Shown here: positions 39,917 through 47,902 of the stretch, in pieces | Position numbering within the stretch: the stretch's first letter is position 1 | How the letters are laid out: the number at the start of each line of letters is the position of its first letter | NCBI RefSeq assembly: GCF_024498195.1 | Contig: NZ_CP101824.1 | Span: 1,116,001 to 1,180,000 of the forward strand | Direction: 5' to 3' | Source: Halovivax cerinus | Lineage (GTDB): Archaea > Halobacteriota > Halobacteria > Halobacteriales > Natrialbaceae | Length of the DNA: 64,000 nucleotides | The notes under the pieces: model-generated | Databases searched by the model: none | What the model saw: the letters and a program-made list of their open reading frames with translations, nothing else | What the model was told of the DNA's origin: nothing | Translations under genes and position numbers: made by a program

Positions 39917-41589
39917 GCGCCCGCGAGTTCGTCGCCAACTGGTGGCGCCTGGCAGTCCTCGTCCTCCTGGTGACCGTCGCGGTCTACGCGCTGTTCGTCC
40001 CGGGGGGGATGTTCGGCTCGACCGACGCCGTTCCCGGTAGCGACAACGCGAGTGCAAACGCGACCGAGGACGAGTCGTTCCACAACCTCGTCTTCGGCCT
40101 CCAGCTTGACGGCGGCGCCCGCATCAGCGCACCGATCGTCGGAATGACCGTCGAAGACGTCACACTGGACCACGGCGGGACGCCGGATCAGGCGGGTACC
40201 GATCTCGAAACGTCCGTCCGAGAGTCACTCCGGACCGAGTACGAGACCGTCGAGGCGGCGGACGTCGAGGTGCGTTACGACCAGGAGGACGACGACTACT
40301 CCGTCGAGGTGTTCGACGCCAACGTCTCGCAGGCGTCGTTCGCCGAGGCACTCTCGGCGCAGGGCCACGACGTCTCCGAGGACGACGTCGAGGACGGGGT
40401 GACGCCGGCGACGCGCGAGCGGATGGTCGAGGTCATCCAGAACAAACTCAACGAAGCCGGCCTCTCTGGCGGACAGGCGTACACGACCCAGACCGGCGGT
40501 GGGTACTACATCGTCGCCGAGGCGCCCGGCTACGGCTCGGAGGAGCTCCGGGCACTGCTCGAAGAGCGCGGCACCGTCGAGGTCCGCGCGTACGTCCCCG
40601 ACGGCAACGGGAGCCAGCGAAACATCACGGTGCTCCAGCAGGAGGACTTCGACACGATCTCCGGGGCGCAGTGGGACAACCAGAACGGCCACCACGTCGA
40701 CGTCAGCGTCCACGCCGACGGGACCGCCGAGGAGTACGAATCCCGGATGAACGACATCGGCTTCACGACCGAGGGTGCCGGGCAGAAGTGTTCCGTTCCG
40801 CGTACCGCGGACGGCTCCTACGACTTCTCCGCAGCCCAGGGTGAGCAGTGGTGCCTGCTCACCGTCTCCGATCAGGAGGTCGTGAGCGCGCTGAGCCTCA
40901 ACCCGAACCTCGCTCAGTCGATGGAGAACGAACAGTGGCACACCGATCCGCAGTACGTGATGGTGATCGGCGGCGAGGAGGACGACCAGGAGGCCTACCA
41001 GCAGACGCGCGAGATCTCGATCAACCTGCGGGCCGGCGCCCTGCCCGCGCCGCTTGACTTCGGAGAGGCACAGATCATGTCCGTCGCGCCGACGCTGGCG
41101 GATCAGTTCAAGAGCAACTCGCTGCTCGTCGGCATCCTGGCGGTGTTCGCCGTCAGCGGGATGGTCTACCTCCGCTATCGCAACCCGATCGTCGCCCTCC
41201 CGATGATCGTGACGGCGCTCTCGGAGGTCGTGATCCTCCTCGGCGTGGCCGCCGCGGCGGAGATGGCGCTCACGCTCGCACACGTCGCCGGATTCATCGC
41301 CGTCGTCGGGACGGGGGTGGACGACCTCGTCATCATCGCAGACGAGGTGATGGACCAGGGCCGCGTCAGCCAGGGCCGGGTCTTCGACTCGCGCTTCCGC
41401 AAGGCGTTCTGGACCATCGCCGCCGCCGCGGCGACGACGATCATCGCCATGAGCCCGCTGGCCGTGATGCCCCTGAGCGACATCAAGGGGTTCGCCATCA
41501 TCACCATCCTCGGCGTGCTCGTCGGCGTCTTCGTCACGCGCCCGGCCTACGGGAACATATTGCGGAAGCTCCTGACGAGCGAGGAGTGA
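39913..41589 (+). CDS. secD: Protein-export membrane protein SecD
   Basis: About 558 residues. One N-terminal membrane helix, a long extracytoplasmic region (about 30-380) and six-helix C-terminal bundle with 'AGFIAVVGTGVDDLVIIADEVMD' region, the RND-type helix 4. 'GLQLDGGARI' near the N-terminus of the extracytoplasmic part is the archaeal SecD counterpart of the FTGG-type motif in SecF. The ATG at 39913 overlaps the secF stop by four bases, which favours it over the upstream frame. Confidence 0.95.
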   Translation: MSAREFVANWWRLAVLVLLVTVAVYALFVPGGMFGSTDAVPGSDNASANATEDESFHNLVFGLQLDGGARISAPIVGMTVEDVTLDHGGTPDQAGTDLETSVRESLRTEYETVEAADVEVRYDQEDDDYSVEVFDANVSQASFAEALSAQGHDVSEDDVEDGVTPATRERMVEVIQNKLNEAGLSGGQAYTTQTGGGYYIVAEAPGYGSEELRALLEERGTVEVRAYVPDGNGSQRNITVLQQEDFDTISGAQWDNQNGHHVDVSVHADGTAEEYESRMNDIGFTTEGAGQKCSVPRTADGSYDFSAAQGEQWCLLTVSDQEVVSALSLNPNLAQSMENEQWHTDPQYVMVIGGEEDDQEAYQQTREISINLRAGALPAPLDFGEAQIMSVAPTLADQFKSNSLLVGILAVFAVSGMVYLRYRNPIVALPMIVTALSEVVILLGVAAAAEMALTLAHVAGFIAVVGTGVDDLVIIADEVMDQGRVSQGRVFDSRFRKAFWTIAAAAATTIIAMSPLAVMPLSDIKGFAIITILGVLVGVFVTRPAYGNILRKLLTSEE

Positions 41590-41780
41590 CGAACCGCCGC
41601 TGGCCGGACGTCGGGTGACGTCGGCCCCCCTCCGGATTATCGCTTCGTCTCACAGCACCCGGAGACGGTCGCCCTCGTCCGCAGTCTCTCCGGCCGTCCG
41701 CCGTCGAGACGTGATTCGACGTGTCCAGATCCCGTCGACTGGCCCGTCATTTTTGTACACGGCTGGTCTCCGTTGGCGTA

Positions 41781-41936
41781 ATGGGACGCAACTCGCTGAA
41801 GCCGCCGGACCGCGATCCACACACGGGGATCGACCACCCGATCCCGTCGGGAAACGCTCGTCGCTGGGCAGCAATCCTGTTGCTGGTCCTCTTCGCTCTC
41901 ACGACTATCGGGGGCCTCCTCTTCGCGTTTCTGTAG
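41781..41936 (+). CDS. Very small single-helix membrane protein
   Basis: A 51-residue protein. After a soluble N-terminus with several charged residues and prolines ('MGRNSLKPPDRDPHTGIDHP'), residues about 29-50 form one membrane helix. It looks like other short haloarchaeal tail-anchored proteins of unknown role. The frame is open upstream but the ATG at 41781 is the only natural start. It is convergent with truA, which ends 33 bases downstream. Confidence 0.62.
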   Translation: MGRNSLKPPDRDPHTGIDHPIPSGNARRWAAILLLVLFALTTIGGLLFAFL

Positions 41937-41968
41937 GCCCTCCGATACCACATCGACCAGGGTGGCGC

Positions 41969-42916
41969 TCACCGAACGCCGTCTCGAAGTCGTTCGGCGA
42001 CGCGTGCGCCGGTCGCGTGGTCGCGTCGCGTTCGCTCGAAGACGGCGCGGGCGCTCCTCGCCGCCTCCGCGTCGACGGCGAAGTCGACGTCGGGATAGGT
42101 CACGTCCGCGAGAACGAGTGGGTCCGGCGGCGCCGGCGGGATCCCCTCGTGTCCCGGAACCGGCTCCGGGTCCAGCACCCGATCGATCGTCTCGACCGAT
42201 GCCTCGCCCGTCCCAACCCGGTGGACCAGGGTGACGAGCCGGCGGACGAGCTGGCGGGCGAAGCCGCCCGCCCGGACGGTGAGGACGACGAACTCGCCGT
42301 CGCGCTCGGCCGCGAGCGAGAGCGTGCGCTCTGTCCCCTCGTCGTCCGGCGTGAGGTTGTGGTAGTCGTGGGTGCCGGAGAGCGCGTCCGTCGCCTCGCG
42401 GAGGCGATCGTCGTCGACCCGCCGTTCGTCGACGTCGGTTGGGGCGACGGTTTCGGCGATGGTGGTCGGTCCGCTCCGACCCGTCGACGAGTCGGACTTC
42501 TCTTCGCCCTCGGCTTCGGCCGGCGCGTACAGGTGGTAGGTGTAGGTTCGCGCCGTCGCGTCGTGGGTCGCGTGGAACGAGTTGGCGACGTCGGCGCTGG
42601 CCCACGCCCGAACGTCGGCGGGGAGTTCGGCGTTGAGCGCGCGCGGGGTGAGCCACTCGGGGGCGCAGAACGCGACGGTCTGGGCGAGCGCGGAGACGCC
42701 GGCGTCGGTGCGCCCCGCGGCGGCGTAGCCCAGGGGGCGGTCCGGGACGGGTTCGTCGAGCGAGTCGCCACCGGCCGCGGCCGACGCTCCCGCGGGCCGG
42801 TAGGCGTCGAGCGACCGGAGGGCGTCGAAGAGGGCGTCCTCGACGGTATCGACGTCGGGCTGGCGCTGGAAGCCGCGGTAGTCGCGACCGTCGTAGGCGA
42901 GCCGATAGGCGCGCAT
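41969..42916 (-). CDS. truA: tRNA pseudouridine synthase A
   Basis: About 315 residues. The catalytic Asp is in 'AAGRTDAGVSALAQTV' (about 92-107). 'YDGRDYRGFQRQP' at the N-terminus and 'FHATHDATARTYTYHLYAP' are further TruA blocks. The ATG at 42916 gives 'MRAYRLAYDG'; the GTG before it is not needed. An acidic insert 'AEAEGEEKSDSSTGRSG' (about 155-172) is an extra loop compared with bacterial TruA. It modifies uridines in the anticodon stem-loop of tRNAs. Confidence 0.93.
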   Translation of the reverse strand: MRAYRLAYDGRDYRGFQRQPDVDTVEDALFDALRSLDAYRPAGASAAAGGDSLDEPVPDRPLGYAAAGRTDAGVSALAQTVAFCAPEWLTPRALNAELPADVRAWASADVANSFHATHDATARTYTYHLYAPAEAEGEEKSDSSTGRSGPTTIAETVAPTDVDERRVDDDRLREATDALSGTHDYHNLTPDDEGTERTLSLAAERDGEFVVLTVRAGGFARQLVRRLVTLVHRVGTGEASVETIDRVLDPEPVPGHEGIPPAPPDPLVLADVTYPDVDFAVDAEAARSARAVFERTRRDHATGARVAERLRDGVR

Positions 42917-43053
42917 CACGGGCCGGTTCCGTCGGGAACGGGTTAGCTCCGTCGGGTCTGGACGTCCCGTCGGCTCCGCGGTAGGGAGAGCCTATACCAC
43001 CTGCGTACGCCGGGGCCGCGACCTTCCCCGATACCGCCGCAGGTAGAGGTACC

Positions 43054-44574
43054 ATGACGACGCACGGCGATTCGGCGGACGACGGGAAGCGCCATGGCGA
43101 CCAGCGGTCGGGCCTGCGAGAAACCGAGCGGCCGAACGTCTGTCTGGTCGTGCTCGACACCGCGCGCGCGGTCGACGTCGACGCGGAGACGATGCCGACG
43201 CTTTCCGACATCGGCGGGGAGGGGACGCGATTCGAGCGCGCCTATTCGACGGCTCCGTGGACGGTTCCCTCGCACGCCTCGCTGTTTACGGGGACGTACA
43301 CGAGCGAACACGGGACCCACGGCGGACATCAGGTGCTCGACGACGGGCTGCGGACGCTCCCGGAGGCCTTCGCGGACGCGGGGTACGAGACGGTCGGCGT
43401 CTCGAACAACACCTGGATCACCGAGGAGTTCGGCTTCGATCGCGGATTCGACGAGCTCCGCCGCGGGTGGCAGTTCCACCAGTCGGACACCGACATGGGG
43501 GCCGTCGTCCGCGGGGAGTGCCTCTCCGAGAAGGTGACTGCCGCCCGCGAACGCCTCTTTTCCGGCAACCCGCTGGTGAACCTCGCGAACGTCGTCTACA
43601 GCGAGTTCGTCCAGCCAGCGGGCGACGACGGCGCGGCTCGAAGCATCGACTGGATCGACTCGTGGCTCCGCCGGCGGTCGACCGACGACCCGTTCTTCTG
43701 TTTCTGTAATATAATCGAGCCGCACGTCGTCTACGATCCGCCCCGGTCGAACGCCGAGGCGTTCCTCCCGCCGGACGTCTCGCACGAGGCCGCCCGCGAT
43801 ATCCGCCAGGATCCGCGGGCGTTCGACTGCGAGGACTACAGACTCGACGACGGGGACTTTGCGGCCCTCAGAGGGCTGTATCGCGGCTCGCTCGCCTACG
43901 CCGACGCCCAGCTGTCGCGCCTTCGTGCCTCGCTCGAAGCGGCCGGCGAGTGGGAGAACACCATCCTCGTGATCTGCGGCGATCACGGCGAGCACGTCGG
44001 CGAGCACGACTTCTTCGGCCACCAGTACAATCTGTACGACACCCTCCTGCACGTGCCGCTGGTGATCAACGGCGGCCCGTTCGCGAACGGTGAGACGCGG
44101 ACCGACTTCGTTCAGCTCCTGGACCTCCCCGAGACGCTGCTGGACGCGACCGGGGTCTCTGACTCCCGCCTCCGGGCACAGGGGGCCGGCCGATCGCTCC
44201 ACCCTGGCGCCGACGAGCCGCAGCGAGAGGCCGTCTTCGCCGAGTACGTCGCGCCCCAGCCGTCGATCGAGCGCCTCGAAGCGCGCTTCGGCGCGGTCCC
44301 CGATCGCGTCCGCGCGTTCGACCGCCGGCTCCGGGCGATTCGGACGGCCGAGTACAAGTACGTCGAGGGGTCGGACGGCTTCCGTCGGCTCCACCACCTG
44401 CCGACGGATCCCGGCGAGCGTGTGGACGTCGCCGATCGTCGTCCGTCGGTGGTCGCCGACCTCTCGGGCCGGCTGGACGAGCGATTACCGGGATTCGATC
44501 GACCGGTCCGCACGGACGCCGTCGAAATGAGTGACGGGACGAAACGCCGGCTGGCCGACCTGGGGTATCGCTGA
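43054..44574 (+). CDS. Sulfatase-like alkaline-phosphatase-fold hydrolase without the formylglycine cysteine
   Basis: A 506-residue protein of the alkaline phosphatase superfamily. Metal ligands are seen in 'CLVVLDTAR' (first Asp) and 'VICGDHGEHVGEHDFFGHQ' (Asp and His). At the nucleophile site, where sulfatases have CxPSR or SxPSR, it has 'APWTVPSHASLFTG': Thr in place of Cys/Ser and His in place of Arg. It therefore cannot form formylglycine and is more likely a phosphodiesterase, phosphatase or phosphoethanolamine/phosphoglycerol-type transferase using Thr. No signal peptide or membrane segment is visible, so it may be cytoplasmic. It is divergent from truA. Confidence 0.88.
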   Translation: MTTHGDSADDGKRHGDQRSGLRETERPNVCLVVLDTARAVDVDAETMPTLSDIGGEGTRFERAYSTAPWTVPSHASLFTGTYTSEHGTHGGHQVLDDGLRTLPEAFADAGYETVGVSNNTWITEEFGFDRGFDELRRGWQFHQSDTDMGAVVRGECLSEKVTAARERLFSGNPLVNLANVVYSEFVQPAGDDGAARSIDWIDSWLRRRSTDDPFFCFCNIIEPHVVYDPPRSNAEAFLPPDVSHEAARDIRQDPRAFDCEDYRLDDGDFAALRGLYRGSLAYADAQLSRLRASLEAAGEWENTILVICGDHGEHVGEHDFFGHQYNLYDTLLHVPLVINGGPFANGETRTDFVQLLDLPETLLDATGVSDSRLRAQGAGRSLHPGADEPQREAVFAEYVAPQPSIERLEARFGAVPDRVRAFDRRLRAIRTAEYKYVEGSDGFRRLHHLPTDPGERVDVADRRPSVVADLSGRLDERLPGFDRPVRTDAVEMSDGTKRRLADLGYR

Positions 44575-44682
44575 ACCGATCACCACCTGCGTCGGTGTCG
44601 ACGACGCGTTCAGTTCGGTGTCGCCGCTGTCTAGTCGGTAGTAGGTTCGCAGAAGGCGCGCCGTGGAGACGAAACTCGTGGA

Positions 44683-45009
44683 TTACCGCGCCACGCCGTA
44701 ATCGACGTGGACGGTGGGGGTGCTCGACGATTCCGGTGCGGAGACGCCGTTCCAGTCGACGAGGTTGACGGTCGCCAGCTCGCCGGAGAAGCGCAGACGT
44801 GTGACACCGACCTCGATCGTTCCCTCGGCTGCGGATCCGCAGACGACGGTGCCGTCGGCGACGGGATCGTCCGCCACGGCCTCGATCTCGCCGTCGACGG
44901 TGACCTCGAAGGACGAGGGGACGCCGCGGCCGACGATCGTCACGAGATTTGGAAGCGGTTCGTCTGCGGTCGACTGTCGACCGGTCCGTACCGGTGTGTC
45001 GCGTGCCAT
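44683..45009 (-). CDS. Small beta-rich hypothetical protein
   Basis: A 108-residue acidic protein. After a short basic N-terminus it alternates strands with Gly- and Asp-rich turns: 'LVTIVGRGVPSSFEVTVDG', 'VCGSAAEGTIEVGVTRLRF' and 'TVHVDYG'. It resembles a small beta-sandwich or carbohydrate-binding fold, but no named family is recognised. There is no signal peptide. It converges on the sulfatase-like gene. Confidence 0.6.
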   Translation of the reverse strand: MARDTPVRTGRQSTADEPLPNLVTIVGRGVPSSFEVTVDGEIEAVADDPVADGTVVCGSAAEGTIEVGVTRLRFSGELATVNLVDWNGVSAPESSSTPTVHVDYGVAR

Positions 45010-45421
45010 ATCGGGAAACGCGGGGGACCCACCATAAGTCTTCTAGTCGAGACCGACGAACGTACACAAAAACGAGAATATGTGTACATTATACAAATAT
45101 TTTCGCGAAACTCTCTGCTTCTGTACAATTTATCGTCGGCCCCCTCGCTCGTGTCGGTCCCGGTGAGCCGTCCGAACCCCCTGTCTGTCGACTGGCTGTC
45201 CATCGGGAGCGACCTGTCGCCACGTATCGAGGCGGGACGTGGCTGATTCCGACGGGAGCGTCCGTCTTCGGTGCCCGCGCTCCCGACCCGACAGGTGTCA
45301 CGCTCCGCCGCCGAAACCGTGGGGCCGGATCGCAGACGCTATCGGTGCGGTATGGTGAGCCTAGAATGCGTACGCCAAGAGTAACAACGGTCTGTCGGAT
45401 GGAGTGTCTCTTCGGTTGTCG
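45010..45421. other. Divergent intergenic region with repeated TGTACA elements
   Basis: No gene is seen in about 410 bases. The part nearest 45060-45135 is strongly AT-rich and contains TGTACA at 45083-45088 and 45122-45127 plus CGTACAC at 45061-45067, next to 'attatacaaatatttt', a possible TATA region. Further on (45140-45400) it is GC-rich and featureless. Confidence 0.4.
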
Positions 45422-45697
45422 ATGCACGAACTCACCGGGTTTCAACGCGACCTGCTGTACGTTATCGCCGCGGCCGACCAGCCGTCCGGTCAGGACGTCA
45501 AAGCCGAGATCGAGGGCTACTACAGCGCCGACATCAACCACGGTCGGCTCTATCCGAACCTCGATACCCTCGTCAATCGGGGGCTGGTCGAGAAAGGCCA
45601 GCTCGACCGACGGACGAACTACTACGACATCACGACGGAGGGCGAGCAACTGATCCAGGAACGGCGCGAGTGGGAATCACAGTACGTCGATACGTGA
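45422..45697 (+). CDS. PadR-family transcriptional regulator
   Basis: A 91-residue winged-helix protein: 'ELTGFQRDLLYVIAAADQPSGQDVKAEIEGYY' region with 'INHGRLYPNLDTLVNRGLVEK' as recognition helix and wing ('NYYDITTEGEQLI'). This is the short haloarchaeal PadR type without the long C-terminal dimerisation helix. The ATG at 45422 starts the conserved region. The target is unknown; the nearest downstream gene set, sulfatase-hyuA-hyuB, is transcribed toward it. Confidence 0.9.
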   Translation: MHELTGFQRDLLYVIAAADQPSGQDVKAEIEGYYSADINHGRLYPNLDTLVNRGLVEKGQLDRRTNYYDITTEGEQLIQERREWESQYVDT

Positions 45698-45994
45698 CCG
45701 GCCGGCGGGGACTCGTGTGCCCGCTCGGTCACCTCGTCACTGCCGACGGCCCCTGACAGCGACGCGACTGGCCGTTCGTCACTGTCTGGTTCGTGGTGTC
45801 GACGGCCCCTCGCCGGGACCGTCGACCCACTCCCGACCGGCTGGTCGGCTTCGTCGTTACCCGGAACCCGTTCGTCCCCGTTCGGCTGGCCTCGCCGTCA
45901 CGCGATCTCCTCACAGTCGTCGCCGGTCGGCCACCATCTTCTACGGGGGGCATCGTCAGCGGATCGGTGCGTGTGGTGTTCCCGGATCACGCGC

Positions 45995-47902
45995 TCAGTG
46001 GGAATGCCCCGACTCGTCGTCCTCGATCGTCGCATCGGCACGGGCCACGGCGCGTTCGACGAGATCGGCGCCGTACGTTCGCCGTGCGGCGTCGACCGAA
46101 ACCAGCCCGTCGGCGAGGTCGCGTCGAATCGCTCCCGTGTCGCGATCGGCGGGATCTCCGTACCCGCCACCGCCCGGCGTCCGGATGCTGACGACGTCGC
46201 CGGCCGCCAGAGTCCGGGTGCACTTGCCGGGGAGTCGCTCGCCCGCGTCGTCGCCCGCTCCGTCGTCGTGGGCGTCGCACTCGCAATTCGCAGTTCGGTA
46301 CAGCACGTCCTCACCGGGCGCACCGCTTTCACCGCCAGCGACGCCGTACGGGGCGTGCGTTCGTCGGTCGGCGAGCAGGCTGAACGCCGCCCCGGTCGGC
46401 CCTGTGGCCCGGACGCGGATGTCTCGCCGAAGGCCGAGGCCGCCCCGGTACTCGCCCGCGCCGCCGGTGTCGGGCCGGTAGGCGTAGCGCTCGACGGAGA
46501 GCGGATAGGCGGTCTCCAGCACCTCCGCCGGCGTGTTCATCGTGTTCGACATGTGGACGTGGACGCCGTCCATCCCGTCACCGCCCGCGTGCGCGCCGAA
46601 GCCGCCCCCGCCAGTCTCGTAGAAGGCGTAGGGATCGTCCGTCCGCGGGTCGACGCCGCCGAACGTGACGTTGTTCATCGTCCCCTGGCCTGCCGCAAGG
46701 GCCCGTTCCGGGTCCACGTCGGCGAGAGCACCCAGGACGACGTCCGTCACGCGCTGGGAGGTCTCCAGGTTACCGCCGACGACAGCGGCTGGGGGCTCGG
46801 CGTCGACGACGGACCCCTCGGGCGTCTCTATCTCGATCGGCCGGTACGCGCCCGCGTTCGCGGGGATCTCGGGATCGGTCACGCAGCGAACGGCGTAGTA
46901 GGTCGCCGACGCCGTGACCGCGAAGACGGCGTTGATCGGTCCCTCGGTCTGGGCGTCCGTCCCGTCGAAGTCGACGGTGAGGGCGTCGCCGTCGATCGTC
47001 ACGGTCGCCTCGATCCGGACGTCCTTGCTGGCACGACCGTCGTCGTCCAGGCTGTCCGCGTAGCTGTAGGTGCCGTCGGGCAGGTCCGCGATGGCTGCAC
47101 GCATGCGCGTTTCCGCGTAGTCCTGGACGTCGCCGGCCGCGTTTCGCAGGGTAGTGACGCCGCGCTCGGTCGCGAGATCGAGCAGCCGCGTTCGACCGGT
47201 CTCGTTGGCCGCGTACTGGGCGCGGAGGTCTCCGCGGCGCTCGTCCGGTGTGCGGACGTTAGAGAGAATCAGGTCCACCGTGTCGGCGACGATCTCTCCC
47301 GCGTCGTAGAGCTTCACCGGCGGGATCCGGAGCCCCTCCTGGTAGATCTCGGTCGAGTCGGCCGCGACGCTGCCCGCCCGCGAGCCCCCGACGTCGGCGT
47401 GGTGGGCGCGGTTGGCGGCGAAACCGAGGAGTTCCTGGTCGTCGTCTGGAGCGACACCGCCCGCCCCCTCCCGCTCGACGAAAATCGGCGTCACGAGCGT
47501 GAGGTCTGGCAGGTGGGCGCCGCCGCGGAAGGGATCGTTGAGGACGATCGCGTCGCCGGGCGAGAGCGTCTCCGGCGGGAAGCGCTCCAGCGCGGCCGCG
47601 ACGGAGAAGGGCATCGCGCCCAGGTGGACGGGCATCGTCTCGGCCTGGCTCAGCATCTCGCCGTCGGCGTCGAACAGTGCGCACGAGCAGTCCTTGCGCT
47701 CCGTGATGTTCGGCGAGTAGCCCGTTCGAACCAGATTGGCGTTCATCTCCTCGGCCACGGCCGCGAACGCGTTGCGAAGCACTTCTAGCGTGATCGGGTC
47801 GATGGCGTCGCGATCGGCCCCGCTCCGTTCACCGTCACCGCCGTTTCGTCCACCGTCATCTCCGGTGCCACCGGCCGCCCTCGAATCGGGTTCGTCGCTC
47901 AC
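45995..47902 (-). CDS. hyuB: Hydantoinase B/oxoprolinase family protein (HyuB-like), second copy
   Basis: About 635 residues, starting at a GTG that overlaps the hyuA stop by four bases. Conserved blocks are 'ITLEVLRNAFAAVAEEMNANLVRTGYSPNI' region, 'DCSCALFDADGEM', 'NDPFRGGAHLPDL' and 'VSIRTPGGGGYGDP'. An acidic Gly-rich linker of about 30 residues precedes the first block. It is clearly divergent from the first copy and ends 'DESGHSH'. With HyuA it should hydrolyse a cyclic or linear amide using ATP. In this copy hyuA is upstream, the reverse order of the first pair. Confidence 0.93.
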   Translation of the reverse strand: MSDEPDSRAAGGTGDDGGRNGGDGERSGADRDAIDPITLEVLRNAFAAVAEEMNANLVRTGYSPNITERKDCSCALFDADGEMLSQAETMPVHLGAMPFSVAAALERFPPETLSPGDAIVLNDPFRGGAHLPDLTLVTPIFVEREGAGGVAPDDDQELLGFAANRAHHADVGGSRAGSVAADSTEIYQEGLRIPPVKLYDAGEIVADTVDLILSNVRTPDERRGDLRAQYAANETGRTRLLDLATERGVTTLRNAAGDVQDYAETRMRAAIADLPDGTYSYADSLDDDGRASKDVRIEATVTIDGDALTVDFDGTDAQTEGPINAVFAVTASATYYAVRCVTDPEIPANAGAYRPIEIETPEGSVVDAEPPAAVVGGNLETSQRVTDVVLGALADVDPERALAAGQGTMNNVTFGGVDPRTDDPYAFYETGGGGFGAHAGGDGMDGVHVHMSNTMNTPAEVLETAYPLSVERYAYRPDTGGAGEYRGGLGLRRDIRVRATGPTGAAFSLLADRRTHAPYGVAGGESGAPGEDVLYRTANCECDAHDDGAGDDAGERLPGKCTRTLAAGDVVSIRTPGGGGYGDPADRDTGAIRRDLADGLVSVDAARRTYGADLVERAVARADATIEDDESGHSH

